Shown here: positions 8,466-15,310 of the stretch, piece after piece | Numbering within the stretch: the first letter of the stretch is position 1 | Layout of the letters: every line of letters begins with the position of its first letter | Origin: JBBTQS01 sp964627055 | GTDB taxonomy: Bacteria; Patescibacteriota; Patescibacteriia; Magasanikbacterales; JBBTQS01 | NCBI GenBank assembly: GCA_964627055.1 | Contig: CAZVGV010000016.1 | Span: forward strand, 1 to 21,893 | Length of the DNA stretch: 21,893 nt | Reading direction: 5' to 3' | Position numbers and translations under genes: made by a program | The notes under the pieces: generated by a model | What the model was told of the DNA's origin: nothing | Database searches by the model: none | Seen by the model: the letters and a program-made list of their open reading frames with translations, nothing else

Positions 8466-9476
8466 CTAGCGCACGAGTTCCCAGGACGGGTCTGCAGTGA
8501 GTTCACTCCATGGAGTGAACTCACGATTTTGTGCATGGAACCAGCCTGCAGCAGCGATCATCGCTGCATTGTCTGTTGTGTATTTGAGTTCAGGGATCAA
8601 AACGGTACAAGCGGGAAGCTCGTTGGTCAGTGCATTGTGGAGTCCTTCACGTAGGTAGCGATTTGCGCTTACACCGCCGGAGAGGATTACGGACGCTGCA
8701 GTATATTCTCGCGCAGCACGCAGCGTCTTTGCTACAAGTACGTCGGTAACTGCCTGTTCGAAGCTCGCGCACACGTCTGCGTGGTTTGCTGTTGGGTTGT
8801 CGCGTAGGTAGTACAACACCGCAGTCTTCAGTCCAGCAAAGGAAAAATCAAAGTCATCGCTCGTGCACATCGGACGCGGGAATGCGATAGCGTCACGTGC
8901 GCCTTCAGTGGCGAGCTTGCTGATTTTCGGACCTCCTGGATATTCCAGACCCATCACTTTTGCGGCTTTGTCGAAGCACTCGCCGACAGCGTCATCGCGT
9001 GTGCGACCGATGAGCGTGTAGTCGCCGTGTCCTCGCATGAGAATGAGTTCTGTGTGTCCACCCGAAACAATCAGTGCAATACAAGGAAAAGGGATCTCCG
9101 TTGGTGGGTTGTCGCCAAGTAATACAGAGTAAATATGTCCTTCAATGTGGTTGGTGCGAACAATCGGCACTTCACCCCACGCATAGGAGAGTGCACGCGC
9201 AGCTTCAACGCCGACCACGAGTGACGTTACTAGTCCCGGACCAGCTGTCACAGCAATTGCATCCGGCCGTGCATTACCAAGTGCTTCGCGAATCACCGGG
9301 ATAATCGAATCTGCATGCTTGCGTCCTGCGATCTCGGGCACCACACCACCATAAATTTTGTGAATATCAATTTGTGACGAAACACAACTTCGTTCTACAA
9401 CGAATCTGCCGTCTCGTTGTGTGAGAAGCGCGGCTGCGGTGTCGTCGCATGATGTCTCAATCCCAAGAATATGCAT
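8466..9476 (-). CDS. tsaD: tRNA N6-threonylcarbamoyladenosine (t6A) modification ATPase
   Basis: 336 residues, normal for TsaD/Gcp/YgjD. With TsaB and TsaE (not in this window) it transfers threonylcarbamoyl to A37 of ANN-decoding tRNAs. ASKHA-fold landmarks are visible: the N-terminal GIETSCDDT, the metal-binding HIEGH (H110 and H114), SGGHTEL, and a late LSGGVSANRYLR phosphate loop. The start MHILGIETSCDD was preferred over an in-frame upstream start at 9512 because family members begin with this strand and because a promoter -10 ends only 8 nt before it. The 3' end, coding for a short C-terminal extension ending WELVR, contains a perfect 28-bp palindrome. Confidence 0.95.
   Translation of the reverse strand: MHILGIETSCDDTAAALLTQRDGRFVVERSCVSSQIDIHKIYGGVVPEIAGRKHADSIIPVIREALGNARPDAIAVTAGPGLVTSLVVGVEAARALSYAWGEVPIVRTNHIEGHIYSVLLGDNPPTEIPFPCIALIVSGGHTELILMRGHGDYTLIGRTRDDAVGECFDKAAKVMGLEYPGGPKISKLATEGARDAIAFPRPMCTSDDFDFSFAGLKTAVLYYLRDNPTANHADVCASFEQAVTDVLVAKTLRAAREYTAASVILSGGVSANRYLREGLHNALTNELPACTVLIPELKYTTDNAAMIAAAGWFHAQNREFTPWSELTADPSWELVR
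8497..8524. repeat. Perfect 28-bp palindrome inside the 3' end of tsaD
   Basis: The sequence equals its own reverse complement over 28 bases, centred on CCATGG at 8508-8513, with no mismatch. It codes for the segment EFTPWSELT of TsaD. As RNA it could only form a tight hairpin; as DNA it is a two-fold symmetric site. Confidence 0.85.
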
Positions 9477-9484
9477 ACGCAAGA

Positions 9485-9512
9485 ATCCTAACACAGATAG
9501 AAGAATTGGCAA
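9485..9512 (-). promoter_or_regulatory. tsaD promoter, nearly leaderless
   Basis: TTGCCA (9507-9512) and TAGGAT (9485-9490) are 16 nt apart on the - strand. Only 8 nt separate the -10 box from the ATG, so the transcript should begin at or within one or two bases of the start codon. Confidence 0.55.
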
Positions 9513-9525
9513 TGTGTGATGCTAC

Positions 9526-9558
9526 AAAAGCACCGCCCTCAATGGGCGGTGCTTTTTT
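9526..9558 (-). terminator. Intrinsic terminator after tRNA-Glu
   Basis: A perfect 13-bp stem (AAAAGCACCGCCC with GGGCGGTGCTTTT) and 5-nt loop lies a few bases beyond the tRNA 3' end. T-tracts flank both sides, so it can work in both directions, but the only adjacent upstream gene is the - strand tRNA. Confidence 0.85.
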
Positions 9559-9562
9559 GTAG

Positions 9563-9634
9563 TATCGCTACGGGGAATTGAACCCCGATTTCCAGGATGA
9601 AAACCTAGCGTCCTAACCATTAGACGATAGCGAC
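9563..9634 (-). tRNA. tRNA-Glu (anticodon TTC)
   Basis: A 72-nt cloverleaf folds on the - strand. It has a 7-bp acceptor (GTCGCTA with TAGCGAT, ending in a G-U pair), a 4-bp D stem with loop AATGGTTA, an anticodon arm CTAGG-TTTTCAT-CCTGG giving TTC, a 4-nt variable loop, and a T arm CGGGG-TTCAATT-CCCCG. The CCA end is not encoded. It has its own strong promoter and terminator. Confidence 0.95.
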
Positions 9635-9646
9635 GTTTACGACCCC

Positions 9647-9675
9647 AATATAGGGGATCGTAATGAGGTTGTCAA
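9647..9675 (-). promoter_or_regulatory. tRNA-Glu promoter
   Basis: TTGACA (9670-9675) and TATATT (9647-9652) have the ideal 17-nt spacing. The -10 is flanked by CCCC and GGGG, so a GC-rich discriminator follows it, as is typical of stable-RNA promoters under growth-rate or stringent control. The -35 begins just after the stop codon of the upstream gene. Confidence 0.85.
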
Positions 9676-9677
9676 TA

Positions 9678-10730
9678 TTAGCCAATGGTAATCTGATTGA
9701 ACACACGCGTGTTCTGGTTCACAGCACCTACAAGTACTTGTGCGTGGTCGAGTAATTCCGGTGCATGTTCCTTCACCACATTCATGGTGAACTGCGCAAG
9801 TGTCTTTGCTTTTTCAATGGCCCAAGGTTTTTCTGGACCTGCTTCGTAGCGGTACGCAGTACCAATGAGAATGAGCAATCCCTCTTCCTTAGGTATGCGT
9901 CCTGCATTGAGATTGTCTAGCAGTAACTTCGAAGCAGTTGCGATCGGCTTCACAAGATCGGTGTCATACGGGCCGATAATAAATGCCTTGTTGAGCAAGT
10001 GGAGCCAGTCAAATCCACGACCGATGGCGAGGATCTGTTCCTTGTGCTCTACATCCGCAACAGGGCGTTGCAACGTGCGAACTGTCTTGATGTGATTCTT
10101 GTTGCCCAGTAGGAGTGCGAGGAGGTCGTCTACTACTTGCATGTTCATGTCTGGGAACATGCGGATGACACGTGCTTGTAATTCGTCTCCAGAGATATCT
10201 CCAATCTCTGCCATATCGATGGTGCGCCCGTCTGGGCTGTGGATGACGAGGCTATCTTCGTCAGTTTCGATGCCTACTTGGATAGGGTAGACCACGGCAT
10301 GCCCGATGCCGAAGACGGCTTCTGCTTGTTTTTTCAGATTTGCTGTATATACGCGCGCAGCGTCTGTGTCATACCCGAATCCTTTGCAACCACGATGCGT
10401 GATTCCTTTGGAGTAGTGATAGGTGATGAGAAGGAGCGCGCTGCGACCTTTGCTGACCGCATAGTCAACCCATTCGAGCATGAGGCGACCGAAGTAAGGC
10501 CAACCCATATCGAACTTGCCTCCGATATTGCGAAACGGCTGAATGATGCCTACGGGTGTCTGCGTGATAACGGACAGGTTGAGTCGACCATCCATGCACT
10601 TGAGTGCTGCGATCTCGGTTGGGTGCTGGCTGCGGTACTTACGCCGCGCAAGCGAGGCGTCAGGGCTGCTAAATGCTGCACTCTGTTCTCGGTTTCGTTC
10701 GAGAATAAACTGGGCGATCTTGTTAGGCAT
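9678..10730 (-). CDS. Beta-carbonic-anhydrase-like protein, long form (350 aa; CsoSCA-like layout)
   Basis: 350 residues. C45-x-D47-x-R49 (KCMDGRLN), an FRNIGG segment (66-71), and H112-x-x-C115 (THRGCKGFG) form the beta-carbonic-anhydrase signature: Cys-His-Cys zinc ligands plus the Asp-Arg dyad. A second histidine, H105, lies 10 residues before C115, so the ligand could be either. If active it would interconvert CO2 and bicarbonate in the cytoplasm; no signal peptide is seen. The C-terminal half (about 230-310) has a similar strand/helix rhythm without the Cys and His and may be a decayed repeat, as in carboxysomal CsoSCA. No shell-protein genes are nearby. ATG 10730 was chosen because a promoter lies just upstream; the 45-residue extension to 10865 would cross it. 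No Shine-Dalgarno is evident. Confidence 0.65.
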   Translation of the reverse strand: MPNKIAQFILERNREQSAAFSSPDASLARRKYRSQHPTEIAALKCMDGRLNLSVITQTPVGIIQPFRNIGGKFDMGWPYFGRLMLEWVDYAVSKGRSALLLITYHYSKGITHRGCKGFGYDTDAARVYTANLKKQAEAVFGIGHAVVYPIQVGIETDEDSLVIHSPDGRTIDMAEIGDISGDELQARVIRMFPDMNMQVVDDLLALLLGNKNHIKTVRTLQRPVADVEHKEQILAIGRGFDWLHLLNKAFIIGPYDTDLVKPIATASKLLLDNLNAGRIPKEEGLLILIGTAYRYEAGPEKPWAIEKAKTLAQFTMNVVKEHAPELLDHAQVLVGAVNQNTRVFNQITIG

Positions 10731-10757
10731 ACGCCAAAGAAGAATGAGTATGCGCTT

Positions 10758-10787
10758 AGTGTAAGAGCAAGGATTGTGCATTGTCAA
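10758..10787 (-). promoter_or_regulatory. Promoter of the 350-residue carbonic-anhydrase-like gene
   Basis: TTGACA (10782-10787) and TACACT (10758-10763) are 18 nt apart on the - strand. The predicted leader is about 20 nt and contains no purine-rich Shine-Dalgarno. This site supports ATG 10730 as the start. Confidence 0.65.
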
Positions 10788-10854
10788 AAACAGAAGACCG
10801 CAGTCGGTGCAACGAGATATTTCTCGTTCGTCCGGGCTGCGGCTGCTGGTTGGT

Positions 10855-11688
10855 TCACGCTGCAATGGCGTGGGCCATAGCTTCGTCGAACCGGAGGATC
10901 TCGTCGAGCCCGTGCATCAGCTGCGAATCGGTCTCGTGGAGGAACTCGCGGATCGGACAGCGCAATCCTGCGTGATGCAGGCGAGCTTCGAGCTCCCTGC
11001 GGTACGCGAGGCTTGCAGCGTCGAGTTGTCGATGCTGCTCACACATCGGAATGGCGTCCTTCTGCGCCCCGAACATGCGAGCGCAGCGCTCGTGTGTTGT
11101 GAGCACGATCAGCTGCGGCTCGATCTTCTTGGCCATCTGGACCAGATGCCGAAGTGAGATCTCGAGTTCGTAGGCGTCGGAGATACCCGATCCGCCCGCT
11201 TGCGCGAAGACGTACGGAATCTCCGGCAGGCGGAGGTGTTCTTGAACGCGTTCGGCAACCGTCGGTTGCCCGCGAACAGAACCTCGAGTGTCCATGCACC
11301 GGACCACGATGGTGCGTCCAGTCTGAAGTCCCTTCCGTCGTTCATTGTGTCGACGGAGGTGGAACTTCATCTGTGCGAGGCCTGGTTGTGCCGCTCGTAA
11401 ACGCGCGAAGACTGCGTCCTCAGAGGTCGCGAAGTCTTCGTACACCACGATGATGGCTTCCGTTACTCCGCCCAGCAGCATCGCGTGCTCCAGTTGCAGC
11501 GCGAGATGCGTGTATGTGTCGACGTCCAGAGACGCGATGCGCGACTCGAGAGCTGTCAGCTTGAACACCGGTGTGTTGGGGGTGTTCGTGACTGCGTCGA
11601 CGATCTCGTTGAGCCGTGACTGCGCGTGGAAGTGCCGGACATCGGTGATTGCGACGACGGGTTGGAAACCATTGCAGCTAAAACCCAC
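10855..11688 (-). CDS. Beta-carbonic-anhydrase-like protein, short form with degenerate N-terminal half (277 aa)
   Basis: 277 residues starting at GTG, supported by AAGGAGG 5 nt upstream and a consensus promoter. The C-terminal half carries C131-x-D133-x-R135 (VVRCMDTRGSV), YVFAQAGGSGISD in place of the family's RNAGN strand, and H199-x-x-C202 (LTTHERCARMFG): the complete zinc and Asp-Arg set of beta-carbonic anhydrases. The N-terminal half repeats the pattern without ligands: ITDVR (D16, R18; Ile14 at the Cys position) and VVYEDFA (E84 and A87 at the His and Cys positions), with near-equal spacing (68 against 66 residues). This looks like an internal duplication with one dead copy. It lies next to another gene with the same motifs, but the two have separate promoters. 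Activity and substrate are untested. Confidence 0.68.
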   Translation of the reverse strand: MGFSCNGFQPVVAITDVRHFHAQSRLNEIVDAVTNTPNTPVFKLTALESRIASLDVDTYTHLALQLEHAMLLGGVTEAIIVVYEDFATSEDAVFARLRAAQPGLAQMKFHLRRHNERRKGLQTGRTIVVRCMDTRGSVRGQPTVAERVQEHLRLPEIPYVFAQAGGSGISDAYELEISLRHLVQMAKKIEPQLIVLTTHERCARMFGAQKDAIPMCEQHRQLDAASLAYRRELEARLHHAGLRCPIREFLHETDSQLMHGLDEILRFDEAMAHAIAA

Positions 11689-11726
11689 AGGCGCCTCCTT
11701 GGCATGGATGAGGGTTGAACGTGAGC

Positions 11727-11756
11727 ATTGTACGCCTGGTGTATTTTGGGTGTCAA
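11727..11756 (-). promoter_or_regulatory. Promoter and strong ribosome binding site of the 277-residue gene
   Basis: TTGACA (11751-11756) and TACAAT (11727-11732) are 18 nt apart on the - strand. A leader of about 32 nt ends in AAGGAGG 5 nt before the GTG start at 11688. The Shine-Dalgarno is what decides that start. Confidence 0.75.
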
Positions 11757-11781
11757 ACAGGAACTGTGCATATTTTTTGTA

Positions 11782-12405
11782 CTACAAAAGCTCTATCGCT
11801 CGATCGAGTTTGTCGTGTCTAACGATAATAGGCACAACAGCAACGCCACGCTTGTTGAGAAAAGCAGCGAGGTCGCGGACATCCCGTTGATAGCTTGTGA
11901 TCATGGTGACCTGTGATACAGGCCCGAGGTGTTGGTGCAGTGCAACGCGCTTGCTTGTACCAAGGATGACTTCGTCAGGATGGAAGAGCGAATAGATGCC
12001 CATGCGGCGCAGCCAGGTCGTCTTGTAGGGCTCTGATCCTTCGCACAAGAGTACGAGTCGATCGTGTGAGAGACGTGCACGTGCGACGAGTTGTCCTATG
12101 TGGCGTGATAGATAGTGTTGTGCTGCTGGAGCGAAAAGTTGCACTGCCACAGCCAGCTCAATACGAAATTCACTTACGTCACATTCTGAAGCAAGGCGTT
12201 TGAGTAGCCCGTGAGGGAGGAGACGCTCATGGTATGAGGTGGCGCATGCACGGTACAGTGTCGCAAATCTCTTCGCATTCATCCCCAGTGGTTCAAGAGC
12301 TCGGAAGAGACACTCTCGCAAGAACTTCCGCATTGCGAAGAGAGTATGTTCGAAATCAAAAACTGCCACGCGGTGTCCCGCAGGCAATACTCGTGGTGGT
12401 TGCAT
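11782..12405 (-). CDS. HAD-like superfamily protein with altered motif I (207 aa)
   Basis: 207 residues with the layout of a haloacid-dehalogenase-like phosphatase of the PSP/SerB-like type. Motif I is VAVFDFEHTLF (D17-F-E19-H-T21), where the second aspartate of the usual DxDx(T/V) is replaced by Glu. A helical cap follows (about 25-110), then LVLLCEGSEPYK as a motif II candidate, a Lys/Arg-rich stretch for motif III, and MITSYQRDVRDLAAFL as motif IV with two aspartates. It probably acts in the cytoplasm on a small phosphorylated substrate that I cannot name. The D-to-E change may weaken phosphatase chemistry. No clear Shine-Dalgarno precedes the ATG. It lies upstream of the carbonic-anhydrase-like genes on the same strand, but those have their own promoters. 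Confidence 0.75.
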   Translation of the reverse strand: MQPPRVLPAGHRVAVFDFEHTLFAMRKFLRECLFRALEPLGMNAKRFATLYRACATSYHERLLPHGLLKRLASECDVSEFRIELAVAVQLFAPAAQHYLSRHIGQLVARARLSHDRLVLLCEGSEPYKTTWLRRMGIYSLFHPDEVILGTSKRVALHQHLGPVSQVTMITSYQRDVRDLAAFLNKRGVAVVPIIVRHDKLDRAIELL

Positions 12406-12473
12406 AAATTTTGACGGAATAAAGTGGTGGTTTCCGACTCATAGTCAGCGATCTCATCACATTCATTCGATCT

Positions 12474-12502
12474 TTGCAAGTGCACGTCTTGTGGAGTATA
12501 CT
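12474..12502 (+). promoter_or_regulatory. Promoter of the 56-residue peptide / hsp20 unit, leaderless
   Basis: TTGCAA (12474-12479) and TATACT (12497-12502) are 17 nt apart. The next ATG (12511) is only 8 nt after the -10 box, so the first gene should be read from a leaderless mRNA. I see no CIRCE-type inverted repeat here. Confidence 0.7.
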
Positions 12503-12510
12503 GTGGCTAT

Positions 12511-12681
12511 ATGCAGCCTATCTACATACCGTTTTGGCTTGCGGTGCTGTTCACCTTTGGGTACGTTATTGCCCTTGATGGCAGTTTTTTGGGGTTAGAA
12601 GCCTCGACGCATTTGCATTTGGCCGTACTTCTGTACCTTTTGACTCTCACGTATGCCACGATTTCTTCGCGCAAACGCTAA
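12511..12681 (+). CDS. Small two-helix membrane peptide (56 aa)
   Basis: A 56-residue frame encodes two hydrophobic segments, about residues 4-21 (IYIPFWLAVLFTFGYVIA) and 36-51 (LHLAVLLYLLTLTYAT), joined by a short polar loop and ending in the basic tail SSRKR. This is the form of a small hairpin-like inner-membrane protein with the tail probably cytoplasmic. It begins 8 nt after a strong -10 box and overlaps the start of the Hsp20 gene by 29 nt in another frame, suggesting translational coupling. The family is unknown. Support comes from promoter position, hydrophobic pattern and overlap, not from homology. Confidence 0.55.
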   Translation: MQPIYIPFWLAVLFTFGYVIALDGSFLGLEASTHLHLAVLLYLLTLTYATISSRKR

Positions 12682-13075
12682 AATACTTGGTGGCACTACC
12701 GCACCACCCAAGCGCGAGTTCGCTTGGCATCATGTAGCACCAGAAGGCGAGCTTGCTGTAGATGTGGCGAAGGTGGGTAATGAACTGGTGATTGTGGCAC
12801 CTATCGCTGGCGCAGATCCTGAGACCTTGTCGGTTTCTATAGACCACGATATGGTGACGATACGCGGCTCTCGTGAACAACAAAAAGAGACCAAGACACA
12901 GGAATTTTTTTATCAGGAATGTTTTTGGGGCGCGTTTTCTCGCAGTATCATTCTTCCTGTGGAAGTGTCCAAGGACAAGTCCAAGGCCACGATCAAGAAT
13001 GGCATCCTCACGATTCGTATTCCGGTAGTTCGTGTGTCTGCAGAAATCCCAATCGAAATTATTGACGAAGCATAA
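12653..13075 (+). CDS. Hsp20/alpha-crystallin family small heat-shock protein
   Basis: 140 residues with a variable N-terminal arm and an alpha-crystallin domain from about residue 33: ELAVDVAKVGNELVIVAPIAG, a VTIRGSRE strand, the FSRSIILPVEV segment, and the diagnostic NGILTIRIP near residues 115-123. It is an ATP-independent holdase that binds unfolding proteins as an oligomer. The C-terminal IPIEIID could supply the IxI motif used for oligomer contacts. The start lies inside the upstream 56-residue frame, and there is no Shine-Dalgarno. It shares that gene's promoter, and the VanW-domain gene follows closely. Confidence 0.9.
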   Translation: MPRFLRANAKILGGTTAPPKREFAWHHVAPEGELAVDVAKVGNELVIVAPIAGADPETLSVSIDHDMVTIRGSREQQKETKTQEFFYQECFWGAFSRSIILPVEVSKDKSKATIKNGILTIRIPVVRVSAEIPIEIIDEA

Positions 13076-13138
13076 TCAATCGCTGTGAATACCACCCACG
13101 AACCAGAAATTGAAGAGAGCACAGAAGGAGCATCTACA

Positions 13139-15094
13139 ATGAAATCACCCCGACGACTCCTGTATTTTTTTCTCGGCGGGCTTTTTGTTGTATTGGTAGC
13201 ACTGGTCGCTGCAGCGCCTGTGCTCTACGAAGCGTATTATGAAGGTCGCATGTACCCCGGTGTATCAGTGGGGGTGTATGCCGTAGGTGGCATGACCCGT
13301 GCTGAGGTTGAGGCGCAAGTGCGTGCACAGGATGCGGCGCTTGCCAATAATGGATTCACATTTGTGGTACAAGATGGGTCGGGAAGCGTGCGCTCGTTCA
13401 CGTCATTGCCGTTAGTGTACGGCGAAAGCGCTGAGACAAGTATTTCTTTTGCAGATATTGACGCAGAGGCAACTGTTGCTCGTGCCTACGCTGTGGGACG
13501 CACCGGCTCCTTCTGGGAGCGTCTTGGCAGCATCTGGAAGACGAGCACCGAAGGAACGCAGGTTCCTGTTGCAGCAACCATGCACCCCGAGGTGTTGATC
13601 GACGTGTTGCACACGAACGCGCAAGCATACGAAACACCAATGCAAAATGCGCGACTCGCATTCGACACTGTGGGTGGGGTTTCGGTGCTTCCAGAAAATC
13701 CAGGTGAAGAGTTTGCTTATGCTGCAGCAGTTACTGCGGTTGAGAATCAGGTTCGGGCGTTGTCGTTTCGCACTATCGAGATTCCTCGCATAAGTAAGAA
13801 GCCAACGATCACTGCAGCAGAGGCCACACAGGTACTACCTCGTGTTCTTCCTGTCGTGCGTGAAGCTGTTGCAACACTGGCACTAACAACTGGAACAGCA
13901 TCGACGACAGCCAAGGTGCAAACATGGCCGATTACGGAAGCTGACAATCGTGCGTGGATCGAAGTGCAGGAGCGGCCTGATGGCGAAATTACGCTGGGTA
14001 TTGCTCGATCAGTCTTTGATGAGCGGATTGGTCAAATTGCGTCAGGAGTAGATGTTGCACCTAAGGATGCGCGTTTTTCGATCGATGAGGTTACAAAACG
14101 TGTGGTCCAATTCCAGCCAGCAGTAACAGGTAGAACGATCGATCGTGATTCCATGTATCTTGTGCTTAATGAGCGCATGCGTGCCATTGCTGCTGGAGAT
14201 ACACCAACGACTTCGACGGTGATGCTCACGGTGATGGAGCAACAGCCGACCGTACGAACTCAGGACACGAATCAGTTGGGTATTCAAGACCTTCTTGGAG
14301 TTGGTGTGTCGAAGTTTGAGCACAGTTCAGGGGATCGCATCAAGAATATTCGCAATGCAAGTAGTAAACTCGAAGGATTGTTGATTGCGCCTGGTGAGGA
14401 GTTTTCTCTTGTCGCAGCATTGCGTCCTATTACCTTGGAGAATGGATACGTCCCAGAGTATGTGATCAAGGGCGACAAAATCGAGAAAGACGTGGGTGGT
14501 GGACTCTGCCAGATTGGATCGACTGCATTCCGAGCCGCAATGAACGCCGGGCTCAATATCACAGAGCGCTACAATCATTCGCTCGTGGTAAGTTATTACA
14601 ATGACTTGACCAATGGTAATCCAGGGACGGATGCTACGATCTTTGATCCGTCACGTGACATGAAATTCGTGAACGATACGGGGCATTACATCTTGCTCAC
14701 GACTGAAGTTGATGTGCCCAACATCACACTTAAATATTATTTCTGGGGTACCAGTGATGGGCGTAAGGGGTACTACACACCGCCAACAGTACTCAAGTGG
14801 ATTAGTCCAGGCGAAACACGCAGTGTGAAAACGACGGATTTGCCACCAGGCAAGACGCATTGTCAAGTTGCATATCGTGGTGCACAAACTACGTTTGATT
14901 ATGTTGTAGAACGTGCAGACGGAACGATCAACAAGCGAGCATTCCCATCGAGCTACCGACCGCTTCCACGTATTTGTTTTGTTGGAGTAACACCTGAAGA
15001 GCTCAAGGAGGCACAGGTAACAGGTACGGTTTCGCAACCATATTCGGTGGCATTTCCACCTACATCAACTCCCGCTGCTATTCCGGTACAGTAG
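13139..15094 (+). CDS. VanW-domain, membrane-anchored cell-envelope protein
   Basis: 651 residues from ATG 13139, chosen because AAGGAG lies 8 nt upstream; an in-frame GTG at 13085 would add 18 acidic residues but has no such site. A basic stretch (KSPRRLL) and a hydrophobic anchor (about residues 7-30) come first, then two regions resembling the peptidoglycan-binding PG_binding_4 domains that often precede VanW (about 40-330). The VanW domain (about 400-535) contains FEHSSGDRIKNIRNAS, GEEFSLVAALRPIT, GGGLCQIGSTAFRAAM and YNHSLVVSYY. The C-terminal part has a beta-rich G5-like stretch and a Pro/Thr-rich tail. VanW is named from vancomycin-resistance clusters but its function is unknown; a role at the cell wall is inferred. 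It probably shares the hsp20 transcript. Confidence 0.88.
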   Translation: MKSPRRLLYFFLGGLFVVLVALVAAAPVLYEAYYEGRMYPGVSVGVYAVGGMTRAEVEAQVRAQDAALANNGFTFVVQDGSGSVRSFTSLPLVYGESAETSISFADIDAEATVARAYAVGRTGSFWERLGSIWKTSTEGTQVPVAATMHPEVLIDVLHTNAQAYETPMQNARLAFDTVGGVSVLPENPGEEFAYAAAVTAVENQVRALSFRTIEIPRISKKPTITAAEATQVLPRVLPVVREAVATLALTTGTASTTAKVQTWPITEADNRAWIEVQERPDGEITLGIARSVFDERIGQIASGVDVAPKDARFSIDEVTKRVVQFQPAVTGRTIDRDSMYLVLNERMRAIAAGDTPTTSTVMLTVMEQQPTVRTQDTNQLGIQDLLGVGVSKFEHSSGDRIKNIRNASSKLEGLLIAPGEEFSLVAALRPITLENGYVPEYVIKGDKIEKDVGGGLCQIGSTAFRAAMNAGLNITERYNHSLVVSYYNDLTNGNPGTDATIFDPSRDMKFVNDTGHYILLTTEVDVPNITLKYYFWGTSDGRKGYYTPPTVLKWISPGETRSVKTTDLPPGKTHCQVAYRGAQTTFDYVVERADGTINKRAFPSSYRPLPRICFVGVTPEELKEAQVTGTVSQPYSVAFPPTSTPAAIPVQ

Positions 15095-15310
15095 TGTGGT
15101 CTAAAAACAAAAAAATCCCTTCCAGTCTCTGCGCCCAAGAAGGTACATTATTGATGCACACCAGCCGGAGCCAGCATAACCCAAAAATACACCTCCATGC
15201 TTGTCGTGGACGCAGAAATTGAAAGGAATTTGCGAAAGAACGAACCCGTGGTGGGGTTCAGGAGAGGACACTACCACGGGTGGTTCCAGCTGTCAAGTGA
15301 CGGTGGACAT
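15095..15310. other. Convergent intergenic region between the VanW and clpP genes
   Basis: No gene is supported in these 216 bases. A 9-bp inverted repeat, ACCCGTGGT (15244-15252) with ACCACGGGT (15273-15281), may be the end of the clpP transcript, though the T-rich stretch beyond it is weak. A run of seven T on the - strand (15111-15117) follows a shorter hairpin with arms CCTTC and GAAGG and is a second candidate. Which one terminates cannot be decided by eye. Confidence 0.35.

Noticed and set aside
10731..10865. 45-residue N-terminal extension of the 350-residue carbonic-anhydrase-like protein
   Set aside because: It crosses a good promoter (10758-10787), overlaps the neighbouring gene's end and has no similarity to the protein's core.
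11775..11789. Inverted repeat TTTTGTA / TACAAAA at the HAD gene stop as a terminator
   Set aside because: The AT-only 7-bp arms with a single central base cannot form a stable hairpin; no convincing terminator is made.
13085..13138. GTG start for the VanW protein
   Set aside because: It has no Shine-Dalgarno, while ATG 13139 has AAGGAG at 8 nt and directly precedes the basic-hydrophobic anchor. It remains possible.
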